DNA from: Acetobacterium sp. | Lineage (GTDB): Bacteria > Bacillota > Clostridia > Eubacteriales > Eubacteriaceae | Length of the DNA: 64,000 nt | Direction of reading: 5' to 3' | Assembly: GCF_030652775.1 (NCBI RefSeq) | Contig: NZ_JAUSPS010000097.1 | Location: 106,026-170,025 of the forward strand | Shown: positions 9,149-19,487 of the stretch, piece by piece | How the letters are laid out: each line of letters starts with the position of its first letter | Position numbering within the stretch: the stretch's first letter is position 1 | Position numbers and translations under genes: made by a program | The notes under the pieces: generated by a model | Told to the model about the DNA's origin: nothing | The model's input: the letters and a program-made list of their open reading frames with translations, nothing else | Databases searched by the model: none

Positions 9149-9455
9149 CTTTATCGTCAACCTCCTTGAAAAGATTTGAATTGATTTGACTTTGAAGGGC
9201 TATTTTATTGTCATACCGCCTAAAAAAATTTTAAGTGATGGCAAATTTCTTAACATACTTTACCCTAAACATACTTTAAAACCATCACAAACATATGAAA
9301 CATTTACATCCATCGCTATCGGGTCTTCGACCGCTGGAACTGCGAAAGTATATCATTACCATTTATTGCATCGATCATCTCCGATTTAAATCTTCTTAAT
9401 CTTTAGATATCTCTCTTATATCATTAAATATTCTTTCGTCATCACTAACCGTTTT
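9149..9455. other. intergenic, no gene seen
   Basis: About 300 bases between the mscS stop and the small membrane protein. It is AT-rich and should hold the promoter for the DUF2254 pair. No convincing hairpin, promoter or reading frame with a ribosome site was found. Confidence 0.4.
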
Positions 9456-10349
9456 CTATAATTTCATTTCCAAGGGCGGTATTTTTGTCAGCGCAATCGT
9501 TGTCGAAGCCAGTTCTACCTGGTTTGAACTGGCTTCAACCTGCTCAAGAATTTTTGTAAATAATTGATCCTTTACCCCGACTCGCTTTTTATAGTCCACC
9601 ACATATCTTAGGCTAAACTCAACCCAGTTATCATTAGCAATAATGGTTACCGTGGGATGGGTTGAGGCGTTTTCAATCATAAACTTTTTCAGCATGATTT
9701 CCCATTGCTTTTCTGCTTCAACTGAATATTCACCAACCACTTCCTGACCGACATCAAAAATAATTTTTCTTGCCAAAGTGTAATTACTTCCGTATTGAAT
9801 CGGAACTTTAATTTCATCCCAAAGAAACGGAAAATCCGCCGAGTAATTGTATACGGGCTCTTTAAAAACAAAGCTATTGGCGATTCTGACAATTCTGCCA
9901 TTATATAAATCAGCCTCGACCCATCCGCCGATTTCCATGATAGTGGTTCGCAATACGCCGACATCAATTACGTCCCCTTTAATGCCTCCCAGCATCACCC
10001 GATCCCCTGTCTTATATATGTCTGTTAACAAAATCGAAATCCATCCGGCGATACTGACAATTACCTCCTGTAAGGCAAAAGCAATCCCTGCTCCGACAAT
10101 CCCGAAAAAGACTGCCAGGGTTCCCAGACTTTCGCGATAAATGATAGAGATCAACAACAGGATTAAAAAATATCCCACAGCGTTGATGGCTTTTTTGCTT
10201 CGGTAGGAATTATTATTATCTTTAATATGTCTGATTAGGCGCGATCGAATCAGGTTTTTCACCGTCAAAATGAAGATCACACCTACTACAACCATTATTA
10301 GTTGTAGTACATATGGATTTTTCGTCACCAGCTCGGTATATTTTTCCAT
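9456..10349 (-). CDS. mscS: MscS family mechanosensitive channel
   Basis: A 297-residue small-conductance mechanosensitive channel. Two or three membrane helices occupy residues 10-100. They end in the pore-lining segment FFGIVGAGIAFALQEVI, followed by the beta domain GDRVMLGGIKGDVIDVGVLRTTI, the MscS hallmark. The C-terminal alpha/beta domain is complete. GAGGAGG precedes the ATG closely. It would release solutes on hypo-osmotic shock. A short frameshifted reading frame ends immediately upstream. Confidence 0.88.
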   Translation of the reverse strand: MEKYTELVTKNPYVLQLIMVVVGVIFILTVKNLIRSRLIRHIKDNNNSYRSKKAINAVGYFLILLLISIIYRESLGTLAVFFGIVGAGIAFALQEVIVSIAGWISILLTDIYKTGDRVMLGGIKGDVIDVGVLRTTIMEIGGWVEADLYNGRIVRIANSFVFKEPVYNYSADFPFLWDEIKVPIQYGSNYTLARKIIFDVGQEVVGEYSVEAEKQWEIMLKKFMIENASTHPTVTIIANDNWVEFSLRYVVDYKKRVGVKDQLFTKILEQVEASSNQVELASTTIALTKIPPLEMKL

Positions 10350-10361
10350 ATAGCCCCTCCT

Positions 10362-10479
10362 CTATGTAGCTTCGACATTTTTCAAATTATCCTGATCAAC
10401 CGCCACTGCTACTCGTAAGTGTCCATTCTTAGCCTTCGATAGCAGCTTTTTTTTCGCATTTCAAAGGTTCGATTTTCAT
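10362..10479 (-). pseudogene. frameshifted 38-codon small ORF upstream of mscS
   Basis: On the minus strand an ATG at 10479 follows AAGGAG by seven bases and encodes MKIEPLKCEKK. It then runs into an eight-A tract (plus-strand T run 10447-10454) and stops after 16 codons. Dropping one A restores a frame that continues KAKNGHLRVAVAVDQDNLKN to a TAG at 10362-10364, just before the mscS ribosome site. The total is 118 bases, one more than a multiple of three. This could be a sequencing error, a real mutation or homopolymer slippage. No family recognised. Confidence 0.4.
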
Positions 10480-10784
10480 AATTTTCTCCTTCGTATTTGT
10501 AATTAAATATTTGCGAAACGACCGTATCCGCTAGGCAATTATCTAACTTCTAAGCATCACTACAATCATTTTTTTGTGTTCTATAACTTATTTAACCAAT
10601 ATTCTTACGTCTAATCCTTTTTATAGCTTCTTAACTCAACTTTCCCAGCTGAAAAATACAGCTGAGCCATTATACATAGCCACTTAAACTTCTAAAAATA
10701 TAGAAGTTGACAGAAAAATGCACCCAACGTCTGATATAATGTAGATGCAAACCAAACAAAAATCAGACAGGAAAGGTTCATACC
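10480..10784. other. AT-rich intergenic region
   Basis: No gene is supported. It contains a small perfect inverted repeat, AACTTCTA (10687-10694) with TAGAAGTT (10701-10708). It also has a TTGACA (10707) and TATAAT (10735) separated by 22 bases, too far for a normal promoter. It borders a transposase relic and may be the decayed end of an insertion element. Confidence 0.4.
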
Positions 10785-10904
10785 ATTGTTTTTACCCGTT
10801 ACATTCTCCTGGAATGGCTTCGCCGAAGTGAAAATGTTGATAAAACCTTGTATCAAAAGGGATTCCCTGCCATTAAACGTCTTTGTAACCATAACCGCTT
10901 CTAA
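10785..10904 (+). pseudogene. remnant of an IS4-type transposase N-terminus
   Basis: The open frame, with no start codon, reads FTRYILLEWLRRSENVDKTLYQ and stops at 10902-10904. The segment resembles the N-terminal region of IS4-like transposases, which often contain a similar LEW-RR-EN-DKT pattern. The rest of the element is missing. The fragment sits just past the end of the N-ATPase operon and, if correct, suggests past insertion or transfer at this edge. Confidence 0.35.
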
Positions 10905-10917
10905 ACTATCCCATTTA

Positions 10918-11787
10918 TCAGTCTTGTGATTTCTTAATTGCTTTAAAACCAGAAATAACATCACTGATTTCTTCGGTAATTTGATCCTGACGCTGCCGTC
11001 GATAGCTGGCGTTTAACATCTCCAGGCGCTCATCAATATTTTTGCCCGCCGCTTCCATGGAGGCCAGTCGACTGGCATTCTCGGACGCCAGCGAATAACA
11101 GAAACTGCGGTAAAGGGTGATGAAAAAATATTGCTGGATCAAATCGGAAAAAAGCGTTTCTTTGGCAATCAGATAGGTGGGCAATGAGTTGGACTGCCAC
11201 TCAACCTTATTTTTTTTCAGTTTTTTAAAATCAATGGGAAAAAGACGTTCGGACTCCTCTTCAAAAAGGGTCAGTTGAACCGGCTTATTGTAATAAAGCA
11301 TGATTTTGTCAATGGCTTTTTCATCACGAATTTCATCAATTTCAAATAACAACTTTTGCACCATCGCAGTAATCCCTTCTTCTGTTTGTGGTACATGCAA
11401 AGTATGGGAAACCGTGAATTGATCCGCTAACCGGGGCAGGATCTGCTGACCGATGGCGATGATAATATCTTCTTTACCCGGAGTTATTTTTTTTAAGGAA
11501 AACTCGGCAATCCGTTCATTAAACCGCCCGGCCAGCCCGTAATCTGATCCAAAAACAATGTGAATAGTACGCCCCTGTTGTTGCAACTGCGGTCTTACAG
11601 GTTCTTCATCGCCGGCCAAAACGACATAGAGCCCCAGATCCAATACTTGACGATAGGTCATTGAAGCACTGGCGGCATTTTGAAATTGGGTAATGTTCGC
11701 CGCGGCATAGGCTTTCATGGTTGATACAATCGACCGCAGATTTTCAGCCGAATTGATCTGTCTTTTAAGCGCTTGCAGATCTTCCAT
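10918..11787 (-). CDS. atpG: N-type ATPase gamma subunit
   Basis: A 289-residue central-stalk subunit. The N-terminal coiled-coil helix begins MEDLQALKRQINSAENLRSI. The C-terminal helix contains ASENASRLASMEAAGKNIDERL, matching the conserved end of gamma subunits that turns inside the alpha3beta3 ring. The core Rossmann-like domain is more divergent than in standard F-type gamma, as expected for N-ATPases. The ATG abuts the atpA stop codon, with GAGGAG about 12 bases upstream. It is the last gene of the operon atpDCQRBEFAG. Confidence 0.9.
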   Translation of the reverse strand: MEDLQALKRQINSAENLRSIVSTMKAYAAANITQFQNAASASMTYRQVLDLGLYVVLAGDEEPVRPQLQQQGRTIHIVFGSDYGLAGRFNERIAEFSLKKITPGKEDIIIAIGQQILPRLADQFTVSHTLHVPQTEEGITAMVQKLLFEIDEIRDEKAIDKIMLYYNKPVQLTLFEEESERLFPIDFKKLKKNKVEWQSNSLPTYLIAKETLFSDLIQQYFFITLYRSFCYSLASENASRLASMEAAGKNIDERLEMLNASYRRQRQDQITEEISDVISGFKAIKKSQD

Positions 11788-13299
11788 TTATAAGTTCAAC
11801 TCCTCGTTCAATTTTGTCTTGACCCGAAGCAAGAATTCTTTGCGGTCCTCTTCCGTTAGTTTTTTTTCATTTAACAGCTTATTCCTAAACCCGGTATCCT
11901 CGCGGATCATCGCCCTGATCCATTCTTCGGCCTGGTGAATCCGCTCCAGCGGAACCTCATCCAAGGTGCCAGAGGTAACCGCCATCAACACGGCGATTTG
12001 TTCGGTAACCTCGACCGGGGCATACTGCGGCTGATTAAGCACCGCCCGAATGCGCATGCCTCTTGCCAAAGTTCGTTTGGTACTTTCATCCAGACGGGTG
12101 CCAAAACTTGCAAAGGCCTCCAATTCTTCAAACTGAGAATAGGTGAGCTTGAGCGCGCTGGTAATTTGACGATAGACCGGTACCTGGGTTTTGCCACCCA
12201 CCCGGGAAACGGAAGCGCCAATTTTCACCGCCGGGAAATGTCCCTTTTGAAAAAGCTTTGGTGAGAGATAGATCTGACCATCGGTAATGGAAATAAGGTT
12301 GGTGGGAATATAAGCAGCCAGATTTTCGGCCTGGGTTTCAATAATTGGCAATGCCGTCAGGCTGCCGCCGCCATACTCTTTTTTCAAATGGGTTGATCGC
12401 TCCAGAAATCGCGAGTGAATATAGAAGATATCCCCCGGATAAGCTTCCCTGCCAGGCGGTCGCTCCAAAAGCAGCGATAGTTCCCGATAAGAGCGGGCAT
12501 GTCGAGTTAGATCATCATAGATAATCAGAACGTCATGGCCTTTTTCCATAAAATATTCGCCCATCGAAGTCGCCGCATAAGGTGCTATAAAAGCCACTCC
12601 CGGAGGGGATTCTGCCCCGGCAACCATAATCATCGTATAGGCCATGGCGTCGTTTTTTTTAAGCACGTCAATCAGCTTGGCAACCCCGGTGACCTGCTGG
12701 CCAATGGCACAGTAAATGCATATAACATTTTCCTCCCGTTGATTGATGATGGTATCAATGGCAATGGCGGTTTTACCAATTTGTCGGTCTCCCAGAATTA
12801 ATTCCCGTTGTCCGCGGCCAATTGGAACCACTGAATCGATGACCTTGATGCCCGTATGCAAGGGTTTGTTCACTGCGGCGCGATGCATAATTGGCGGAGC
12901 TTCGCGTTCGATGGGCAGGCGTTTGTCCGCTTCGATGGGACCCAAATCATCAATCGGTTCACCCAATGGCGTAATGACCCGGCCTAAAAAGTTATCGGAA
13001 ACGGGGATATCCGCCACCTTGAAACTCCGTTTGACCCGGTCCCCTGATTGAATGTGCTGGTATTCGCCCAGTAAAATCACCCCCACCGAATCGGGGTCCA
13101 GGTTATAGGCCATCCCCATAACATTTCCTGGAAATTCAATCAATTCCTGGTTTTGTACCGATTTTAATCCTTTAATCACAGCAATCCCGCTGTCGATGGA
13201 AATAATGGTGCCCGTCTCCTCGATATCCGCTTTTCCAAGGGACTCCTGCCTAAATAAGTCAATCGCCTCTTCCAGCAAGGAAAGTTGTTCTTTCAGCAT
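11788..13299 (-). CDS. atpA: N-type ATPase alpha subunit
   Basis: A 503-residue non-catalytic nucleotide-binding subunit. Walker A reads GDRQIGKTA, where most alpha subunits have GDRQTGKT, so a Thr is replaced by Ile at a variable position. The conserved PGREAYPGDIFYIHSRFLER and the ISITDGQIYL region are present. It assembles with the beta subunit into the catalytic hexamer. GGGAGGG lies eight bases before the ATG. Placement of alpha after the b subunit with no delta gene between them is typical of N-ATPase operons. Confidence 0.95.
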   Translation of the reverse strand: MLKEQLSLLEEAIDLFRQESLGKADIEETGTIISIDSGIAVIKGLKSVQNQELIEFPGNVMGMAYNLDPDSVGVILLGEYQHIQSGDRVKRSFKVADIPVSDNFLGRVITPLGEPIDDLGPIEADKRLPIEREAPPIMHRAAVNKPLHTGIKVIDSVVPIGRGQRELILGDRQIGKTAIAIDTIINQREENVICIYCAIGQQVTGVAKLIDVLKKNDAMAYTMIMVAGAESPPGVAFIAPYAATSMGEYFMEKGHDVLIIYDDLTRHARSYRELSLLLERPPGREAYPGDIFYIHSRFLERSTHLKKEYGGGSLTALPIIETQAENLAAYIPTNLISITDGQIYLSPKLFQKGHFPAVKIGASVSRVGGKTQVPVYRQITSALKLTYSQFEELEAFASFGTRLDESTKRTLARGMRIRAVLNQPQYAPVEVTEQIAVLMAVTSGTLDEVPLERIHQAEEWIRAMIREDTGFRNKLLNEKKLTEEDRKEFLLRVKTKLNEELNL

Positions 13300-13319
13300 A
13301 TTGTATTCCCTCCCTCGCG

Positions 13320-14075
13320 TTAAGTTATCTTCTTTTTAAGTATCGCTTGAATCGTCGCTTCCGCTTCTTCCAGATAATGATTCATATTTGTATGAACGGT
13401 TAAGCTGCGGAGATTTAGTTCAAATCCCTGAATTAGGTTTTCATCCACCTCATAGCTGATTGTGCCAAAGTTGTCCAATTTTTCCCGAAGGGCAGTTTCC
13501 AATTGATTGCGCTGTGCTTTTATTAATGGTGTTGCGCTGATTAAAATAATCTTGTCCTCGGTGGATTTGATTTCCTGCTGGAGCATTTCCCGATCCAGAG
13601 CTCGAATTTTTTCCATAAAAGCAGCAAAAATCTTGCCGTCCAGGTCCTCTTTGGCAATCGTGCTCAGGATTTCAGCCGCAATCGTCACTGCGCTTTGGCC
13701 CAATACCGTTCTTAATTCATGTAAAAAGCGCTCCTCTTCTTCGGTTACTTCATTAAAATAATCGATGCGCTTTTGTTCTGCTTCTTCCCGATAGATCTGG
13801 ATCAAGGCCTCTTTTTTTTCCTGTGCTTCGCTGCTTGCTGCTGCCATTTTAATTTCTTTGTTCGCTTCCCATTCTGCCAGTTTTTGCTGATAGCTTTTAA
13901 TTAAATGATCCGCTTCATTCATTTTCCCATCAGCTTCATTTTGAAGATCACTAATCCGTTGCTGTCGCTCTTGCATCGACTTCATAACCGGCTTGTAAAA
14001 AAGCTTTTGCAGAATAAAAAGCAGAATAAAGAAGTTGACAATTTGAGCAATGATTTCAAACCATTTTATTTGCAT
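13320..14075 (-). CDS. atpF: N-type ATPase b subunit, long form
   Basis: A 251-residue peripheral-stalk subunit. One N-terminal membrane helix (IIAQIVNFFILLFILQKLF) is followed by a long charged coiled coil. The C-terminal 100 residues contain ISATPLIKAQRNQLETALREKL and a delta-like tail. Ordinary b subunits are about 160 residues. N-ATPase b subunits are longer and the operons lack atpH, which fits the absence of a delta gene here. It starts 8 bases after the atpE stop. Confidence 0.9.
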   Translation of the reverse strand: MQIKWFEIIAQIVNFFILLFILQKLFYKPVMKSMQERQQRISDLQNEADGKMNEADHLIKSYQQKLAEWEANKEIKMAAASSEAQEKKEALIQIYREEAEQKRIDYFNEVTEEEERFLHELRTVLGQSAVTIAAEILSTIAKEDLDGKIFAAFMEKIRALDREMLQQEIKSTEDKIILISATPLIKAQRNQLETALREKLDNFGTISYEVDENLIQGFELNLRSLTVHTNMNHYLEEAEATIQAILKKKIT

Positions 14076-14083
14076 ATCCTAAC

Positions 14084-14350
14084 CTATCCGATTACGAAAT
14101 TCCAAAACGGATTGGCAAACAGCAGAATCATCGAAATAACAAAGCAGTAGATCGCTGTTGATTCAACCATCGCAAGCCCCACGAAAAGGGTTCGGGAAAT
14201 GGTGTTCGCCTCGTCAGGCTGCTGGGCAATTGATTGCAGGGCCTGGGCAACCGCTTTGCCTTCACCAAAAGCCGGTGCAATCGAACCCACTGCCATAGTA
14301 ATCCCTGCCGTCACAATAGATGCCATACCAATAATACTGATCGAATCCAT
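14084..14350 (-). CDS. atpE: N-type ATPase rotor c subunit
   Basis: An 88-residue two-helix hairpin. Helix 1 has PAFGEGKAVAQAL with Glu30, and the loop is QQPDE. Helix 2 carries the ion-binding Glu63 in VESTAIY, with Ser64, Thr65 and Tyr68. The Glu-Ser-Thr-x-x-Tyr set is that of sodium-binding c rings. The helix-1 glutamine used in Ilyobacter is replaced here (Pro26 by alignment on GKAV), and a carboxylate lies four residues on. Dibrova and colleagues predicted sodium coupling for N-ATPases, whereas the Burkholderia enzyme was measured as proton-coupled, so ion specificity stays open. AGGAGG is seven bases before the ATG. Confidence 0.95.
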   Translation of the reverse strand: MDSISIIGMASIVTAGITMAVGSIAPAFGEGKAVAQALQSIAQQPDEANTISRTLFVGLAMVESTAIYCFVISMILLFANPFWNFVIG

Positions 14351-14399
14351 AAGATAGCCTCCTAGAATTAATTTAATTTTTTACTTGGTGCCCGTTTTT

Positions 14400-15068
14400 T
14401 TATTTCTTTTTATTGGTGGCCGAGCCAATATAGACAATTGCTAAAATCGCAAAAATATAAGCTTGGATGACGCCGGTGAGCAACCCTAAGAGCTGCAACA
14501 CAATCGGAAAAAAAATCGGAATAACACCGATTAGAATGGCCGCAATAATGCTGGCACTCATCACGTTACCGTAAAGACGAATGGCCAGCGATAAGGTTCG
14601 CGACAACTCACTGATAATATTAAACGGCAGCATCAGCACCGTCGGTTTAATATATTGTTTGAGATACCCCAACAGCCCCAGGCTTTTTATCCCATAGACC
14701 GGAACGGCAAAAAACACGCACAGTGATAGCGCAATGGTGGTGTTTAAAGAGCCGGTTGGGGCGATAAATCCCGGCACCACCGACAGGATATTTGCGGCCA
14801 GAATAAAGATAAACAGGGTAGCGATAAAAGGTAAATATCGGCCCGGTTCCTGCCTGCTGACCTCCCGAATCTGCTTGCGAATGGTCTCAATCGCAGCCTC
14901 AAGAATATTCTGGCCTTTGGTCATTTTCGGACCGGGTTTTAACTTCCTGGTAATCAGAAAGGAGCCCAAAGACAAAATAACCATGGTGATCCAGGTAAAT
15001 ACCAGGGTCGCTGAAATACTGACAAAGCCCCATTGGAAATAAACAATCTCGCTGGGATCAATACTCAT
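14400..15068 (-). CDS. atpB: N-type ATPase a subunit
   Basis: A 222-residue stator channel subunit with five or six membrane helices. The essential arginine that faces the rotor is in SLAIRLYGNVMSA, followed by the C-terminal GLLTGVIQAYIFAILAIVYIG. It is shorter than many F-type a subunits, as usual for this family. AAAGGAG precedes the ATG by seven bases. It follows atpR by 19 bases and precedes atpE in the standard N-ATPase order. Confidence 0.95.
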   Translation of the reverse strand: MSIDPSEIVYFQWGFVSISATLVFTWITMVILSLGSFLITRKLKPGPKMTKGQNILEAAIETIRKQIREVSRQEPGRYLPFIATLFIFILAANILSVVPGFIAPTGSLNTTIALSLCVFFAVPVYGIKSLGLLGYLKQYIKPTVLMLPFNIISELSRTLSLAIRLYGNVMSASIIAAILIGVIPIFFPIVLQLLGLLTGVIQAYIFAILAIVYIGSATNKKK

Positions 15069-15087
15069 AAAATCACTCCTTTACTTA

Positions 15088-15354
15088 TTACTCGGGGGAA
15101 CGGGATTTTTTTCGGACGCTTAAAATGATTAAAAACTTAACCAGAATAACCCCTGCCAGCACGGCCAAAAACTGCTTCATGTCGTTACCTCCCAAAAAAT
15201 AAATACCCAACAGCAGCACGACCATTCGCCCTACTGCACTGATTAACATTAACGGGCCGGGGTATTTAACCTGTCCAATTTTTTGCACCGTCCAGTAAAG
15301 TCCGCCAAAAAATACCAGCCCCAACAGCATCCCGCCCACAAATCCAATCACCAT
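15088..15354 (-). CDS. atpR: AtpR, N-ATPase-specific membrane protein
   Basis: An 88-residue protein with three predicted membrane helices (about 3-23, 32-53 and 58-80). It has a conserved-looking Arg within the second helix (ISAVGRMVVLLLG), a hallmark of AtpR, which has been proposed to help assemble or stabilise the c ring. It has no equivalent in standard F-type operons, and its presence with AtpQ identifies this as an N-ATPase locus. A GGGGGG ribosome site lies seven bases before the ATG. Confidence 0.85.
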   Translation of the reverse strand: MVIGFVGGMLLGLVFFGGLYWTVQKIGQVKYPGPLMLISAVGRMVVLLLGIYFLGGNDMKQFLAVLAGVILVKFLIILSVRKKSRSPE

Positions 15355-15370
15355 CGATCATCCCCCCTTT

Positions 15371-15673
15371 TTAATCCTTATCACTGTCACTTTTTTGTTT
15401 GATCCAATACCAGGCATTTAAACACCCCACAATCACGCCAACAAACAATAGCGTCAGGGTCCAGGAAAACCCCATTGAAAAAGTATCGTCTAGGTAAATC
15501 CCCAGAAAAATGCCTAACAGCGTGGGAATGCTGATCGACCAACCAATAATGCCAAACACCCCCAGACCAAACATGATGTCATCCTGCTCAGCTTTGGCTT
15601 TTATTTTCTTCTCCACATCGGATTGGATCTTTTTTTCGATTTTCTTTTCTGGCGAATTTTTTTCATTGTCCAA
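15371..15673 (-). CDS. atpQ: AtpQ, AtpI-like N-ATPase accessory protein
   Basis: A 100-residue protein with an N-terminal highly charged segment (EKKIEKKIQSDVEKKIKAKAEQDD) and two membrane helices separated by IYLDDTFSMG, the AtpI/AtpQ pattern. The start is taken as TTG at 15673, because AAGGAGG lies eight bases upstream. A longer frame to 15850 lies entirely inside atpC and has no independent support, and the only downstream Met is at the first helix. It is a likely assembly or magnesium/calcium-related factor, by analogy with AtpI only. Confidence 0.85.
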   Translation of the reverse strand: MDNEKNSPEKKIEKKIQSDVEKKIKAKAEQDDIMFGLGVFGIIGWSISIPTLLGIFLGIYLDDTFSMGFSWTLTLLFVGVIVGCLNAWYWIKQKSDSDKD

Positions 15674-15689
15674 CGCATTCCCCTCCTTA

Positions 15690-17487
<1,798 letters not shown>

Positions 17488-17541
17488 TTATCGGATAACG
17501 ACTTTCTTATTATTGTCTTTACCCGTTTACCCGTAAATGAA

Positions 17542-19425
17542 TCAATCAACTTTTTTCCTCAACCCATCGATCACCGCCTGGATTTCAACCGACTGACCAT
17601 TTCTGGTGTTTTGAATGCAGCGGCTTTCGCAAAGCGCCAGATCCAACGGTTCTGTTTCAATCCTGATCTGGTGTTCCTCGCAATAAGCGGCCAGCCGTTT
17701 TCTGGCCCCGACCAGATTCCCCACCGTGACCCGGCGCATGATTCCGCGGATATCCAGATTGGTCCCCTGGGTTTGCATCCCGAGAGAACAATAGGGATGC
17801 TCGCAATATTCACAACGGGATGCCTTCTGCATCAAGGTCCGAATTTCGACCGGGACATCGGCATAGAGTTTTTCGGCGGTCACCGGTTTGTCTAGGACCC
17901 GTACCATCTTCTTTAGCTCTGGCTGATAGACATAGGGCTGTAGGCCCCGTTTCTTGAGCACGGCATTGGCCGCCGAAATCCCCGATGTGGTCACGGTTGG
18001 CGTGCCGGTGCCCATCACCGTCGACTCGCCGCAGCAGAACAGATTGTCCCATTCGGTCCGGGTATGGAGCCGTTTGAACATGTGCTGCCCCAGCATCTGT
18101 TTGGGACCGGCCACCGCCCCGCCGTTTTTATTGGTATAACGCTCAATCGTCCGGGGCGTGGCCAGTTCAACGTAACGGATCGCTTCGCCAAAGCCGGGAA
18201 AGCGGTTTTCCAGCACCGCGATCAGCCGCGCTTGTTCCAGTTCTTTTCTGGCCAGATAATCGGCTTCCTCACCCGTTTGCCAGTTTTCAAAGCTGGGGCC
18301 GATAGCCAGCACCACATGACTGCTGGCATCACAAAGAGTGTGGTCATCAAGACTGGAAATATAGACCGTAACCTCACTTTCATCAAGCCGATCCGGGTTG
18401 CCCACCAGCATTTCCACCGGCTCGGTGTCCGGCGGGATCACCGCTTTGTTGACCTGGGCATAAAGTACCACACTGGGATAGGTAGGCACCTGTCGGGCCG
18501 CCCAGCGGGCCCGTTCCAGGCTCAGATATTGCCGATCGATGAGCTTGCCGTATAAATTCCAGACCGTTCCCGAATAGATCAGATCCCGGCCAAATAATTT
18601 TTCACCACTGCTCAACTCCACCCCCACCGGCCGGTTATGCTCAAAATTAATCCCCGTGACTGTTTGTTCCAGCACCATTGTGCCGCCGTTTTCTTCGATC
18701 ACTTTCTCCAGCTTGCCCGGCAGAAAAATGGTCGAACCGGCGGGATAATAGCTACCGCCCACATGGTTGTCGACAAACATCACCGCTGCCAGCACCGCCG
18801 GTGCTTCTTCCAGGGTGGCATAGCAATAGGTGGAGGTGATCTTATCAAAAAACTTGAAAATTTCCGGATCGCTGAAATAAGCGGCCAGCAGACTGCGGGC
18901 ACTTTTATTTAAATAGCCCAAAAACCGGGCATAGGAGAGCGGGTGTTTGATCAGACTCTTGAGGGCGCCCCGGGCTTCGGTTTCATCCGGGGTGGTATAA
19001 TTGGGACTGGCCACCATCACATCGCGATACATTTTCTCCAGATCCCGGTAAAAACGCCGGATATTGACTTGTTCCGAGGGGAACACCGTACCCAGCTGCG
19101 CGGCAAAATCATCGATATCAGCCCCAAAGCGAATGACATGACCCTTAAAATGCATGCAGTACAACAGCTCGTGCTTGACCACCTCAATCGGTTCCTCCAG
19201 ACAATCAAAAACAAAGCGATGGGCGTTAAAGCCCTTGTCGCCAAAACCGAACAGCATCGCCGCGCCAATATCAAAGGTCACCCCATTGCGTTTAAACACC
19301 CCGCAGGAACCGCCGGGATTATAGCTTTTTTCTACTACCGCCACCTTCAAACCACTTTTCGCTAGCAAACTCCCGGCCGTCAAACCGGCTAAGCCGCCGC
19401 CAATAATAATCGCATCATATTCCAT
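17542..19425 (-). CDS. carotenoid-isomerase-like FAD oxidoreductase with C-terminal Fer4_20-like domain
   Basis: A 627-residue protein. Residues 1-510 are a phytoene desaturase/CrtISO-type flavoprotein: Rossmann motif IIGGGLAGLTAGSLLAKSG, then EKSYNPGGSCGVF, and a C-terminal FAD segment CCGESTVMGTGTPTVTTSG. Residues 530-627 resemble the double-cluster domain at the N-terminus of dihydropyrimidine dehydrogenase/GltD, but placed at the C-terminus. Cys538, 541 and 546 fit C-x2-C-x4-C, with Met550 where a fourth Cys is expected. DIRGIMRRVTVGNLVGA and then Cys599-x3-Cys603 follow. It could couple electron transfer to a polyene or other hydride substrate. It sits directly upstream of atpD, and its promoter region shares a motif with the other FAD gene. 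Confidence 0.75.
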   Translation of the reverse strand: MEYDAIIIGGGLAGLTAGSLLAKSGLKVAVVEKSYNPGGSCGVFKRNGVTFDIGAAMLFGFGDKGFNAHRFVFDCLEEPIEVVKHELLYCMHFKGHVIRFGADIDDFAAQLGTVFPSEQVNIRRFYRDLEKMYRDVMVASPNYTTPDETEARGALKSLIKHPLSYARFLGYLNKSARSLLAAYFSDPEIFKFFDKITSTYCYATLEEAPAVLAAVMFVDNHVGGSYYPAGSTIFLPGKLEKVIEENGGTMVLEQTVTGINFEHNRPVGVELSSGEKLFGRDLIYSGTVWNLYGKLIDRQYLSLERARWAARQVPTYPSVVLYAQVNKAVIPPDTEPVEMLVGNPDRLDESEVTVYISSLDDHTLCDASSHVVLAIGPSFENWQTGEEADYLARKELEQARLIAVLENRFPGFGEAIRYVELATPRTIERYTNKNGGAVAGPKQMLGQHMFKRLHTRTEWDNLFCCGESTVMGTGTPTVTTSGISAANAVLKKRGLQPYVYQPELKKMVRVLDKPVTAEKLYADVPVEIRTLMQKASRCEYCEHPYCSLGMQTQGTNLDIRGIMRRVTVGNLVGARKRLAAYCEEHQIRIETEPLDLALCESRCIQNTRNGQSVEIQAVIDGLRKKVD

Positions 19426-19463
19426 AACTCTACCCTCTTTGCGCTCATTTTTTTGTTATTGTT

Positions 19464-19487
19464 ATCTATTCATACCCCGAATCATTA
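19464..19487 (-). promoter_or_regulatory. motif shared by both FAD-desaturase promoters
   Basis: ATCTATTCATACCCCGAATC and the following ATTA repeat 5720-5747 almost exactly, except for a five-base insertion there. On the minus strand it includes GGGTAT, as at the other site. It lies 40-60 bases upstream of the ATG at 19425, a good position for a promoter or operator. A -10-like TATAAT (19561-19566) for the divergent DUF2252 gene lies beyond it. Confidence 0.45.

Noticed and set aside
10707..10740. TTGACA and TATAAT upstream of the transposase relic
   Set aside because: The spacing is 22 bases, too long for a functional sigma-A promoter.
10692..10964. 90-codon minus-strand frame at the end of atpG
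   Set aside because: It overlaps the end of atpG and the transposase relic, has no ribosome site, and its composition is not protein-like.
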